64,000 nt of DNA, from the NCBI GenBank assembly GCA_017626305.1, contig JAGAIW010000116.1, positions 1-64,000 of the forward strand. Direction: 5' to 3'. The notes under the pieces are model-generated. The model was given only the letters and a program-made list of their open reading frames with translations, was not told the origin of the DNA and did not search any database. A program made the position numbers and the translations under genes. Below are positions 40,108 through 48,836 of the stretch, in pieces; position 1 is the stretch's first letter; the number at the start of each line of letters is the position of its first letter. The stretch is from Clostridia bacterium. GTDB lineage: Bacteria > Bacillota > Clostridia > Christensenellales > Borkfalkiaceae.

Positions 40108-42687
40108 ATGTATCCTTTGTCGCGTTCTTCGGACAATTTTAGAAAAGCGTTGGAAATCGCCAACGAAATCACCTTGCAGCGCGGTGCGCGGTACGTAGGC
40201 AGCGAACACTTCGTGTATGCCTTTTTATGCTTGCCCGAAAGCGGCGCATACGGCGTTTTGGCAAGCGAAGGCGTTACCAAAAACGAATACGAAGTTTTGT
40301 TTTTCAAAAATATCAACGTAAGCTACGCCCACGACGGACTTACCCGCCGTACGCAACAAATGTACGATACCGCAGGTACGCTTTCCGAAGAAACGAAAAC
40401 GCCCGTGGGTACGCTGCATATGCTGTATAGCATTTTACAAACGTCCGATTGCGTAGCCGTCAAAATCTTACGTAAGCTTGCGGATATCGACGTGCTTTTG
40501 GAAAAGACCCGTCAAGCGTTGACGGCGCTCAAAAATAAAAGCGCGTTTGGCGAAATGCAGCCCGTGCATACCGACCACGACCCCTTAACGCAGGAATATA
40601 AAGCGACGGCGTCGTCGGAAACGTTGCAAGCAAAACCCCGTCAAGCCACTATGGAAAAGGGCGAGATGCTCTCAAATCCTAAGCGTAGCGCGGCGGTGGA
40701 AAAGCTTTCCGCTTACGGTACGGACATGACGGAACGCGCCCGTCGCGGCAAAATGGACCCTGTTATCGGCAGAAGTCAAGAAATTGAAAAAATGGTGCAG
40801 GTGCTTTCGCGTCGAATGAAAAATAACCCCGTGCTTATCGGCGAACCGGGGGTAGGGAAAAGCGCAATCGTCGAAGGCTTATCCCAACTTATCGTACGAA
40901 ATAACGTACCGCAGCAGCTTTTGAATAAGACGGTGTTTTCCGTCGATCTTCCGGGTATGCTTGCAGGCGCGCGCTATCGCGGTGATTTTGAAGAACGCTT
41001 AAAGGACGTATTAGACACCGTCATGCAGGACGGCGACGTCGTGCTTTTTATTGACGAAATCCACACGTTGGTGGGGGCAGGCGCGTCGTCGGATAACGGC
41101 ATGGACGCGGCGAATATCTTAAAACCGTTGCTTGCCCGCGGCGATTTACAGGTAATCGGCGCAACGACGATAGAAGAATACCGCAAATATATCGAAAAAG
41201 ACAGCGCGTTAGAACGCCGTTTTACCCCCGTTATGGTAGAAGAACCCACGCAAGAAAACGCGATTGCCATTTTGAAAGGCTTGCGCGGAAAATACGAACA
41301 GCACCACGGTATCGTTATCACCGACGAAGCCATAGAAGCGGCAGTCAAGCTTTCGTCGAGATATATCACCGACCGTTTCCTGCCCGATAAGGCGATTGAT
41401 TTAATCGACGAAGCGGCGGCGCGCGTGCGTATTTTACAGGACGGCGGTTCGGAAATGAAAGAACTGGAAAACGAGATTATCTGCTTGGAAGAAGAACGCC
41501 TTTTGCACGAACGCCGTGGGGAATTCCCGTTGGCGACGGCGGCGTTTAACGCCTTGCGTAGCGCAAAGGAAAAGCTGGCGGCGTTAAAGCAAGCGCAAGC
41601 GCCCAAGCTGCTTGCCGACGGCAGGGAAGCAATCGGCAGAGAACAGGTGGCGGCAATCGTCAGCGCGCGTATGCGTATACCCTTGATGAAAATCACGCAG
41701 GAAGAAGGGGAAAAGCTCATGCGCTTAGAAGACGATTTGCACCGTCGCATTATCGGTCAAAACGAAGCGGTATCGGCTGTTGCAAAAGCCATTCGGCGCG
41801 CAAGAGCGGGCTTAAAAGACCCGTCCCGTCCTATCGGTTCGTTTATCTTCGTCGGACCTACGGGCGTTGGGAAAACCGACCTTTGCAAAGCTTTGGCGGA
41901 AACCATGTTCGGTTCGGAAGAACAAATGATTCGCTTGGATATGAGCGAATATATGGAAAAACAATCGGTATCCAAGCTTATAGGCGCGCCCCCGGGATAT
42001 GCTGGTTACGACGATATGCAAACGGGACAGCTCACCGATAAAGTACGCACGAAACCCTATTGCGTCGTGCTCTTTGACGAAATCGAAAAGGCGCACCCCG
42101 ACGTGTTCAATTTGTTATTGCAAATTTTGGACGACGGTAGATTGACGGACAGCAAGGGCAGGACGGTCAGCTTTAAAAACGCCGTTATTATTCTCACGTC
42201 CAACACGGGCGCGGCGGAAACGCAAACTCAGCGTACGGGCTTGTACGGCTTTGGCAACGAAACGGAAAACGGCAGATCCGGCAACGCCGTAGACGAACGG
42301 CAGTACGAAAGCATGAAGGAGCGCATCACGGCGGCGCTCAAAGAAAAATTCCGTCCCGAATTTTTAAACCGTATGGACGACGTTATCGTGTTCCATCGTT
42401 TATCGCAGGAAGACTGCAAGCGTATCGGCGGTAAAATCGTCGAAGGGCTCGCCAAACGGCTTTTAGAACAGCGCGGCATTACGCTGACGGTCACCGAAAG
42501 CGCGCTTGCCGCTTTGGTGGAAGAAGGGTACGACCCGCAATATGGCGCAAGACCGCTTAAACGAGTGGTACGTAAACGCATTGAAGATAGGCTTTCCGAA
42601 GAAGTATTACTTGGAAAAATCCGCAACGGCGAGAAGGTAATAATCGATTACGCGCAAGGAGAATACGTTTTCACGGCAAGGGACTAA
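40108..42687 (+). CDS. clpC: ClpC, AAA+ unfoldase of the Clp protease
   Basis: Hsp100 unfoldase that feeds proteins, including arginine-phosphorylated ones, to ClpP. It has 859 residues. Two Clp-N repeats occupy the first 150. D1 has Walker A GEPGVGKSAIVEG near residue 247 and Walker B VLFIDEIHTLVGAG near 313. A middle coiled-coil region follows (EEERLLHERRGEFPLATAAF near 455). D2 has GPTGVGKTDLCKALA near 585 and VVLFDEIEKAHPDVFN near 655, followed by a D2-small domain ending in GARPLKRVVRKRIED. Length and middle domain fit ClpC rather than ClpB. It is the last gene of the mcs operon; chorismate synthase starts 15 bases later, so the transcript may continue. Confidence 0.96.
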   Translation: MYPLSRSSDNFRKALEIANEITLQRGARYVGSEHFVYAFLCLPESGAYGVLASEGVTKNEYEVLFFKNINVSYAHDGLTRRTQQMYDTAGTLSEETKTPVGTLHMLYSILQTSDCVAVKILRKLADIDVLLEKTRQALTALKNKSAFGEMQPVHTDHDPLTQEYKATASSETLQAKPRQATMEKGEMLSNPKRSAAVEKLSAYGTDMTERARRGKMDPVIGRSQEIEKMVQVLSRRMKNNPVLIGEPGVGKSAIVEGLSQLIVRNNVPQQLLNKTVFSVDLPGMLAGARYRGDFEERLKDVLDTVMQDGDVVLFIDEIHTLVGAGASSDNGMDAANILKPLLARGDLQVIGATTIEEYRKYIEKDSALERRFTPVMVEEPTQENAIAILKGLRGKYEQHHGIVITDEAIEAAVKLSSRYITDRFLPDKAIDLIDEAAARVRILQDGGSEMKELENEIICLEEERLLHERRGEFPLATAAFNALRSAKEKLAALKQAQAPKLLADGREAIGREQVAAIVSARMRIPLMKITQEEGEKLMRLEDDLHRRIIGQNEAVSAVAKAIRRARAGLKDPSRPIGSFIFVGPTGVGKTDLCKALAETMFGSEEQMIRLDMSEYMEKQSVSKLIGAPPGYAGYDDMQTGQLTDKVRTKPYCVVLFDEIEKAHPDVFNLLLQILDDGRLTDSKGRTVSFKNAVIILTSNTGAAETQTQRTGLYGFGNETENGRSGNAVDERQYESMKERITAALKEKFRPEFLNRMDDVIVFHRLSQEDCKRIGGKIVEGLAKRLLEQRGITLTVTESALAALVEEGYDPQYGARPLKRVVRKRIEDRLSEEVLLGKIRNGEKVIIDYAQGEYVFTARD

Positions 42688-42702
42688 AAAGGGAGAAATA
42701 CT

Positions 42703-43842
42703 ATGAAATTGACAACGGCAGGAGAATCGCACGGAAAGGCTTTGGTGGCAATCGTCGAAGGCTTGCCTGCGCATTTGCGTATAGACGAAGAACAAATAAA
42801 TACGGAGCTTGCGTTGCGCCAAAGCGGCTACGGCCGCGGCGGTCGCCAAAAGATAGAACGCGATAAAGCGGAAATCTTAACGGGGGTTCGCAACGGCGAA
42901 ACGCTGGGAAGTCCCGTCACGCTTTGTATTTATAATAAGGATTTTGCAAACTGGGAAAGCTGTATGGGCAGCGGCGTTTGCGACGAAGGGGTTATGGCGC
43001 AAAAACGCCTGACCAAGGTTCGCCCCGGACACGCTGATTTGACGGGCGTTTTGAAGTTTGACCAAATAGACGCACGAAACGTTTTAGAACGCGCTTCGGC
43101 ACGGGAAACGGCAATCCGTGTGGCGGCGGGCAGCTTGTATAAGCAATATCTTGCGCAGCTTGGCGTGGAAATCGGCGGTTACGTCAAAGAAATTTGTGGT
43201 ATCGTCGACGAAAACACGTATACGTTTGAACAAATTCGATTATCCAAAACCACGCAAACGGGGATGCTCGATAGCCAAACGGAAACGCGCGCTATCGAAA
43301 AAATCTCCGCGTTAAAGACGGAAGGCGATACGGCAGGCGGCGTGGTGGAAATTCGCGTAAAGGGCTTAAAGAGCGGCTTTGGCAGCGTCATGACGTACGC
43401 GGAAAAGCTGGACGCACAGCTTGCGCAAGGCTTAATGAGTATCCAAGCGGTGAAGGGTGTTAGCGTCGGGGCAGGCTTTGCCGTCGGCAAAAAGAGCGGT
43501 AAAGATATCCACGACGAAATTTTTTACGACGAAAAGAAAGGGTATTACCGTACCACCAACCGCGCAGGCGGTATCGAAGGCGGTATGAGTAACGGCGAAG
43601 AGATTATTTTATCGGTGGCTATGAAACCCATTCCCACGCTCATGAAAGGGTTGCAAACGGTTGATTATACGACGAAACAACAGACGGTTGCAGCGGCGGA
43701 GCGTAGCGACGTTTGCGCTGTTTTCGCTTTGGAAATTATCGCCGAAGCGGTGGTCGCGCAGGTGCTTGCGTCCGCGGTAAAAGCGCGGCTGGGCGGCGAT
43801 ACGATAGAGCAGGTACAAGCCCGTTATAACGAGCTGCCGTAA
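42703..43842 (+). CDS. aroC: chorismate synthase
   Basis: Last step of the shikimate pathway: 5-enolpyruvyl-shikimate 3-phosphate to chorismate, using reduced FMN. It has 379 residues. Signatures: GESHGKALVAIVEGLPAHL at the start, RQSGYGRGGRQKIERD near residue 42, RPGHADLTGVLKFDQIDARN near 108 with RASARETA, and TNRAGGIEGGMSNGEEI near 287. GGGAGAAA serves as ribosome site. It opens an eight-gene aro operon in which every gene lies within 25 bases of the next. Confidence 0.97.
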   Translation: MKLTTAGESHGKALVAIVEGLPAHLRIDEEQINTELALRQSGYGRGGRQKIERDKAEILTGVRNGETLGSPVTLCIYNKDFANWESCMGSGVCDEGVMAQKRLTKVRPGHADLTGVLKFDQIDARNVLERASARETAIRVAAGSLYKQYLAQLGVEIGGYVKEICGIVDENTYTFEQIRLSKTTQTGMLDSQTETRAIEKISALKTEGDTAGGVVEIRVKGLKSGFGSVMTYAEKLDAQLAQGLMSIQAVKGVSVGAGFAVGKKSGKDIHDEIFYDEKKGYYRTTNRAGGIEGGMSNGEEIILSVAMKPIPTLMKGLQTVDYTTKQQTVAAAERSDVCAVFALEIIAEAVVAQVLASAVKARLGGDTIEQVQARYNELP

Positions 43843-43853
43843 AGGAGCGGTTT

Positions 43854-44921
43854 ATGCAAACAGTTACGTTAAACACACCGTCCATGCAAGGTGTTATCAC
43901 GGTTGGTCAAGGGAGCGTAAACGCTCGTTTGCCAAAGCTTTTACAAGGACAAAAAAACTTTGCGCTTGTGGACGAAAACGTTTTAGAAAATCACGCCGAC
44001 CTTCTCACAGCCTATTTTTCGGGAGAAGAGCTCTTTGTTTTGCCGTCGGGTGAGAAGAATAAAAGCTTTTCCAAGCTTGGTAAAATTTTAAACGCCATGA
44101 GCGAGCGCGGCTTGCACAGAAGTTCGCGCCTGTTCGCTATCGGCGGCGGCGTCGTGGGGGATATCGGCGGTTTGGCGGCGGCGCTGTATATGCGCGGAAT
44201 TTCCTGCGTGCAAATTCCTACCACTCTGCTTGCGCAAGTGGATAGTAGCGTGGGCGGAAAAACGGCGGTGAATATGCGCGGCATGAAAAATATCGTCGGG
44301 GCGTTTTATCAGCCCTGCGAAGTGCTTGTCGACCCGTTGTTTTTGCGCACCTTGCCCGAGCGGGAAATGAAATGCGGTTTAGGCGAAATCGTCAAATACG
44401 CGGCGTTAAACGAAAAAATTTTCCATACTTTGTATGGAAAGGCTGCCCGTGAAATGATAGACCCCGATTTTCTCAATACGCTCGTTTTGCCTTGTATTCA
44501 GCATAAAGCGCGCGTCGTTGCGGCGGACGAACGGGAGAATGGAGAACGTAAGTCGCTCAACGTCGGACATACGACGGGACACGCGGTAGAGCTTTCGTCC
44601 AAGCTTTCGCACGGGGAAAGCGTGCTTTATGGCATGCTGATGGAAACAAAGCTTGCCATAGCCGAAGGCGTATGTGAAAAAACGTACGGAGAAAAGCTGC
44701 TTTCTATCGTTGAAAACGCGCTTGCCGTTCAGCCGTTGCAGCCGTTTGATTATTCGCGTATCGGCGCGCTTGCCGGCAAGGCAAAATCGGATAAAAAGAA
44801 CGGGGATGATGGCAATATCGTGTTGTCGTTGCCCGTAACTTTGGGAAAATGGACGGCGTATTCTATGCCGTTTGCAGAGTATAAACACGCGCTTACACAA
44901 GCGGTAAAAAATTTACTTTAA
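43854..44921 (+). CDS. aroB: 3-dehydroquinate synthase
   Basis: NAD- and metal-dependent cyclisation of DAHP to 3-dehydroquinate, second step of the shikimate pathway. It has 355 residues. Signatures: FAIGGGVVGDIGGLAAALYM near residue 87, IPTTLLAQVDSSVGGKTAVN near 120 and LNVGHTTGHAVELSSKLSHG near 240 with metal-binding His. It follows aroC by 11 bases with AAGGAG. DAHP synthase, the first step, is not in the window. Confidence 0.96.
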   Translation: MQTVTLNTPSMQGVITVGQGSVNARLPKLLQGQKNFALVDENVLENHADLLTAYFSGEELFVLPSGEKNKSFSKLGKILNAMSERGLHRSSRLFAIGGGVVGDIGGLAAALYMRGISCVQIPTTLLAQVDSSVGGKTAVNMRGMKNIVGAFYQPCEVLVDPLFLRTLPEREMKCGLGEIVKYAALNEKIFHTLYGKAAREMIDPDFLNTLVLPCIQHKARVVAADERENGERKSLNVGHTTGHAVELSSKLSHGESVLYGMLMETKLAIAEGVCEKTYGEKLLSIVENALAVQPLQPFDYSRIGALAGKAKSDKKNGDDGNIVLSLPVTLGKWTAYSMPFAEYKHALTQAVKNLL

Positions 44922-44933
44922 AGGAATAGGTAT

Positions 44934-45764
44934 ATGAAAATCACGTATTTAGGGACGGCGGCGTCCGAAGGCTTTCCCGCAGTATTTTGTAACTGCAAAT
45001 ATTGTAACGAAGCGCGAAAATTAAAGGGTAAAAATATCCGTACCCGTTCGCAAGCGCTTATCGACGACGACTTGCTTTTGGATTTTCCGCAGGATAGCTA
45101 TATGCACTTTTTGCAAAACGATATTCAAGCGGATAAAATCAAATATTTGCTGATTACACATTCGCATATGGATCATTTTTATATCGAAGATTTGGCGGCG
45201 CGCGGTAGCGCGTTTGCGCACGATATGCGCGCGGAAACGTTAGACGCGTATTGCGGTAAGGGTACGTATGAAAAGGCTGTGGCGTATATGAGCGGTGAAA
45301 GCCGTTTTCAATTCCGTATCCACAATACGGGGCTCTTCCAACCCTTTAAGGTGGGCGATTACGAAGTGACTGCGCTCCCTGCTAAGCATATGCCGGGGGA
45401 CGACGCTCGTATTTATATCGTGTCTAAACAGGGCAAAACGTTACTTTATTGCAACGATACGGGCTATTGCTTTGAAGAAGTGTTCGACTATATCCAAAGA
45501 AAGAAAATCGTTTTCGATATGGTCAGCTTAGATTGCACCAACGTAAATATTCCTATCGACGACGAACACGGTCATCACATGGGCTTTCCGAATATTCAAA
45601 GATTGTTACAGCGCTTGAAAGATATCGGCGCGATAACCAAGGACACCGTCAAATACGTTACGCATTTTTCACATAACGGCAACCCGATACAATCGTATTT
45701 GGAAGAATGTGCAACGCCCCTTGGTTGTAAAGTAGCCTACGACGGCTTGCAAGTGGAATTTTAA
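44934..45764 (+). CDS. PhnP-like metallo-beta-lactamase-fold phosphodiesterase
   Basis: A 276-residue MBL-fold hydrolase similar to PhnP, which opens cyclic phosphodiesters. The zinc-type motif THSHMDHFY lies near residue 77. Further metal ligands are expected in LPAKHMPGDD near 153, CNDTGYC near 182 and DDEHGHHMG near 213. A cysteine pair at the N-terminus (FCNCKYCNEARK) is conserved in PhnP for an extra zinc. It lies inside the aro operon (12 bases after aroB, 3 before aroA) although no MBL enzyme belongs to the known pathway. No phn genes are nearby. A housekeeping repair role for damaged phosphorylated intermediates is a guess. Confidence 0.88.
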   Translation: MKITYLGTAASEGFPAVFCNCKYCNEARKLKGKNIRTRSQALIDDDLLLDFPQDSYMHFLQNDIQADKIKYLLITHSHMDHFYIEDLAARGSAFAHDMRAETLDAYCGKGTYEKAVAYMSGESRFQFRIHNTGLFQPFKVGDYEVTALPAKHMPGDDARIYIVSKQGKTLLYCNDTGYCFEEVFDYIQRKKIVFDMVSLDCTNVNIPIDDEHGHHMGFPNIQRLLQRLKDIGAITKDTVKYVTHFSHNGNPIQSYLEECATPLGCKVAYDGLQVEF

Positions 45765-45767
45765 TTT

Positions 45768-47015
45768 ATGCGTTTTATTTCATCAAGAACACAATTTGAA
45801 GGGGAGTTTTTTCTCCCCGGGGATAAATCGATTACGCACCGCGCCGTTATGCTGAACGCAGGCGCGGACGGCGAAGCGGTGGTTACCAATGCGCTTATGG
45901 GGGAAGATTGTATTTCCACCTGTCGCGCTATGCAAGCGCTTGGCGCGGACGTGCAAACGGACGGTACGACGATTCAAGTAAAGGGCACGCCTTGTTTTCA
46001 AACGGGAAAACGGCTCGATTGCGGTAATTCGGGTACGACTATGCGTCTTTTGACGGGCTTTGTCGCTGGGAAAGGGATACAAGCTACGCTCTATGGCGAC
46101 GCGTCCTTGTCTTCCCGCCCCATGAACCGTATAGCCAAGCCCCTTTCTTTGCTTGGGGCAAAGGTTACGACGACGGACGGGCATGCGCCTATTTTGGTTG
46201 AACCAAGCACGCTTTGCGGCGCGGATATTTCGTTGGAAGTAGCGTCGGCGCAGGTGAAAAGCGCGGTGCTTTTGGCAGGGATTTCCGCCGAAGGTAAGAC
46301 GAGCGTCACCGAACCCGTTCTTTCACGCGACCATACCGAGCGCATGCTCAAAGCCATGGGCGCGGATATTGCGGTGGACGGAAAAAAGACGACGGTAAGC
46401 AAAAGCGCGCTCCGCGCGGTGGACGTTTGCGTGCCTTCGGATATTTCTTCGGCGGCGTATTTTATGGCGCTTGGCGCGTTGAAGGGGTACACCGTTTGCA
46501 AAAACGTAGGGGTAAATCCCACGCGCACGGGTATTCTGCGCGCGTTTGATAAGCTCGGCGTACAATACACATTGAATAACCGCCGCGTTTCAGGCGGTGA
46601 AGAAACGGCGGATATCGCCGTAAAACGCTCGACTTTAAAAGCGATTACGCTCACGGCGGAAGATGTCCCTGCTATGATTGACGAATTGCCCTTGATTGCT
46701 TTGCTTTGCGCGTTTGCAGACGGAGAAAGCATCATTTCGGGCGCAAAGGAACTGCGCGTGAAAGAAAGCGACCGTATTGCGACGACGGCAGAGCTTATTA
46801 ACCGCATGGGCGGGGAATGTTATGCGAGAGAAGACGGGTTTATCATTCGCGGTAAGAAAAAGCTTATCGGCGGCGACGTGGACAGCTATCTTGACCACCG
46901 TATCGCTATGACGGCGGCGGTGGGGCTGATTGCCAGCGAAAAGGGCGGCAATATCGCAAGGGAAGAATGTTGCGCGATATCCTTCCCCGATTTCTTTGAT
47001 AAACTGGACGTTTGA
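45768..47015 (+). CDS. aroA: 3-phosphoshikimate 1-carboxyvinyltransferase (EPSP synthase)
   Basis: Transfers enolpyruvate from PEP to shikimate 3-phosphate. It has 415 residues in the two-domain inside-out barrel fold. Signatures: LPGDKSITHRAVMLNAGADG near residue 17, LDCGNSGTTMRLLTGFVAG near 85 and KELRVKESDRIATTAELINR near 326. It follows the MBL gene after three bases, so translation is probably coupled. The NSGT/RLLTG pattern is of the standard bacterial type. Confidence 0.97.
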   Translation: MRFISSRTQFEGEFFLPGDKSITHRAVMLNAGADGEAVVTNALMGEDCISTCRAMQALGADVQTDGTTIQVKGTPCFQTGKRLDCGNSGTTMRLLTGFVAGKGIQATLYGDASLSSRPMNRIAKPLSLLGAKVTTTDGHAPILVEPSTLCGADISLEVASAQVKSAVLLAGISAEGKTSVTEPVLSRDHTERMLKAMGADIAVDGKKTTVSKSALRAVDVCVPSDISSAAYFMALGALKGYTVCKNVGVNPTRTGILRAFDKLGVQYTLNNRRVSGGEETADIAVKRSTLKAITLTAEDVPAMIDELPLIALLCAFADGESIISGAKELRVKESDRIATTAELINRMGGECYAREDGFIIRGKKKLIGGDVDSYLDHRIAMTAAVGLIASEKGGNIAREECCAISFPDFFDKLDV

Positions 47016-47042
47016 TAGAAAAACGAAGGGGGTATGTATGAC

Positions 47043-47855
47043 ATGAATGAAAAAACCGTGCGTTTAGGGCTTGTGGGCAAAGACGTTTCAAAATCGGACA
47101 GCCGAAGGATACACACCTTTATTTTGCGGGAATGGGGATACGATTGCGCTTATGAAAATTTCTCGGTATCCGCCGACGGCTTTGACGCGGCAATCCGTAC
47201 GCTCATGGGCGATTTTGACGGCTTTAACGTCACCATACCGTATAAAAGAGACGTCTTTTGTTACTTGGACGAAATCGTGGGCGACGCCTTTGCCTGCGGC
47301 GCGGTAAACACCGTCGTTACGGCAACGGGGACGGGGTATAACACCGACGGCGTGGGTTTTGTGCTCATGCTCAAAGGCGCAAACGTCCAAGTGTTTGAAA
47401 AGAAAATTCTCATTCTCGGCGCGGGCGGCGCGGGTAGAAGCGCGGCGGCGGCTTTGAAAAAAGCAGGAGCAAGCGTGTATATGTATCGAAGAAACCGTCA
47501 AGAACTGCAAGAAACTTGCGAGCAGCTGGGCGTTACGCCCACGGATAATCCCGAAACGGGCGGCTATGATATCGTCATCAATACGACGGGGGTAGGCATG
47601 CACGATACGGAAGGCGTTTCTCCCGTTTCCGATAAAGCGTTTGACGGCGCAAGCGTTGCAGTCGATTTGATTTATAAGCCCAAACGCTCCGCGTTTTTAT
47701 GTCAAGCGGAAAAACTCGGGCTTTATACGGTAAACGGAGCGGCTATGCTGTTCTATCAAGCGTATTTTGCCGATTGTCTGTACGTAAACCGTAGTCCCGA
47801 TACGGCGGAAGCGACGGCGTTATATAAAAAATATCTTACTATTTACGGCGAATAA
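47043..47855 (+). CDS. aroE: shikimate dehydrogenase
   Basis: NADP-dependent reduction of 3-dehydroshikimate to shikimate. It has 270 residues from the ATG at 47043, ten bases after AAGGGGGG; an in-frame ATG three codons earlier sits too close to that site. Motifs: GLVGKDVSKSDSRRIHTFIL at the substrate site, VTIPYKRDVF near residue 63 with the catalytic Lys, YNTDGVGF near 99 with the catalytic Asp, and the Rossmann loop ILGAGGAGRSAAAAL near 122. The usual SxSP of the first motif appears as SKSD, a mild deviation. Confidence 0.94.
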   Translation: MNEKTVRLGLVGKDVSKSDSRRIHTFILREWGYDCAYENFSVSADGFDAAIRTLMGDFDGFNVTIPYKRDVFCYLDEIVGDAFACGAVNTVVTATGTGYNTDGVGFVLMLKGANVQVFEKKILILGAGGAGRSAAAALKKAGASVYMYRRNRQELQETCEQLGVTPTDNPETGGYDIVINTTGVGMHDTEGVSPVSDKAFDGASVAVDLIYKPKRSAFLCQAEKLGLYTVNGAAMLFYQAYFADCLYVNRSPDTAEATALYKKYLTIYGE

Positions 47856-47877
47856 ATGTAAAAAAGGAGTAATCGTC

Positions 47878-48306
47878 ATGAAATTTTTGGTACTCAACGG
47901 AGTCAATCTCAATCTTACGGGCTTGCGCGAAAAAAGCGTGTACGGCACGAAAACGTTAGACGAAATCAACGCGGAGCTTACGGCGTTTTGCAAAGCAAAC
48001 GGCGACGAAGTGACCTTTTACCAAAGCAATATCGAAGGGGAGCTCGTCAATAAATTGCACGAAGTATTCTTGCAAAAATCTTGCGACGCGGTTATTTTTA
48101 ACGCAGGCGCGTTTACCCATTACAGTTACGCCCTTCGCGACGCGATTGCGGCAATCGATATTCCCGTTGTTGAAGTGCATATGTCCAACGTTCACGCAAG
48201 GGAAGAATTCCGCCACATTAGTGTACTTTCTTCCGTTTGTAAGGGAGTGATTTGCGGTTTTGGCGCAAACAGCTATAAAGCGGCGATTTTCGCGGTAAAG
48301 GCGTAA
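47878..48306 (+). CDS. aroQ: 3-dehydroquinate dehydratase, type II
   Basis: Dodecameric type II dehydroquinase, 142 residues, producing 3-dehydroshikimate. Motifs: LNGVNLNLTGLREKSVYG at the N-terminus with the catalytic Tyr, YQSNIEGELVNKLHEV near 48, IFNAGAFTHYSYALRDAI near 75 and EVHMSNVHAREEFRHISV near 100 with the catalytic His. AAGGAG is present. It lies between aroE and aroK in the operon. Confidence 0.97.
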   Translation: MKFLVLNGVNLNLTGLREKSVYGTKTLDEINAELTAFCKANGDEVTFYQSNIEGELVNKLHEVFLQKSCDAVIFNAGAFTHYSYALRDAIAAIDIPVVEVHMSNVHAREEFRHISVLSSVCKGVICGFGANSYKAAIFAVKA

Positions 48307-48318
48307 AAGGGAAAGGGT

Positions 48319-48825
48319 ATGAATATCATTTTATGCGGCATGATGGGGGCGGGAAAAACCACTATCGGAATAAAAATAGCCGAGCTTACGGGGCGTAGAT
48401 GGTACGACACCGACGGTCTTATCGTGGATAAATACGGTAAGATTGCGGATATTTTCGAGTATTACGGAGAACCGTATTTTCGTAAACTGGAAACGGAAAT
48501 TACGAGAGAGCTTGCGACAAAAGACGGGCTTGTTATCTCCACGGGCGGCGGGCTCGTTTTAAAAAATGAAAACAACGCCTTGTTGCAAACGAACGGCAAA
48601 ATCGTGTTCTTGCGGGCGTCGCTCAATACGCTTGCCAAACGTTTAAAGGTGGACGGCACACGTCCGCTGTTGCAAACGTCGACGGAAAGTATTCGCGATA
48701 GGCTGGCGCGGTTATTAAAGGAACGTGCGCCTATTTACGAGCACGTTTCCGATTTCGTCGTAGACGTGGACGATAAAACGCCCGAACAAATCGCCGAAGA
48801 AATTATAAGGCTTGTAAAAGAATAA
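48319..48825 (+). CDS. aroK: shikimate kinase
   Basis: Phosphorylates shikimate at O3 with ATP, in a P-loop NMP-kinase-like fold. It has 168 residues. Walker A GMMGAGKTTIG lies at residues 6-16, the substrate region is WYDTDGLIVDKYG near 31 with the conserved Asp, and STGGGLVLKNENN lies near 74. The lid is DGTRPLLQ near 112. It follows aroQ after 12 bases and precedes the SDR gene after 11 bases. Confidence 0.95.
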   Translation: MNIILCGMMGAGKTTIGIKIAELTGRRWYDTDGLIVDKYGKIADIFEYYGEPYFRKLETEITRELATKDGLVISTGGGLVLKNENNALLQTNGKIVFLRASLNTLAKRLKVDGTRPLLQTSTESIRDRLARLLKERAPIYEHVSDFVVDVDDKTPEQIAEEIIRLVKE

Positions 48826-48836
48826 AGGATACGGAT

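Noticed and set aside
45783-46807. Long reverse-strand frames opposite aroA
   Set aside because: Shadows caused by the codon bias of aroA; no ribosome sites or recognisable motifs.
47034-47042. ATG three codons upstream as aroE start
   Set aside because: The ribosome site AAGGGGGG would be only one base away; spacing is correct for the ATG at 47043.
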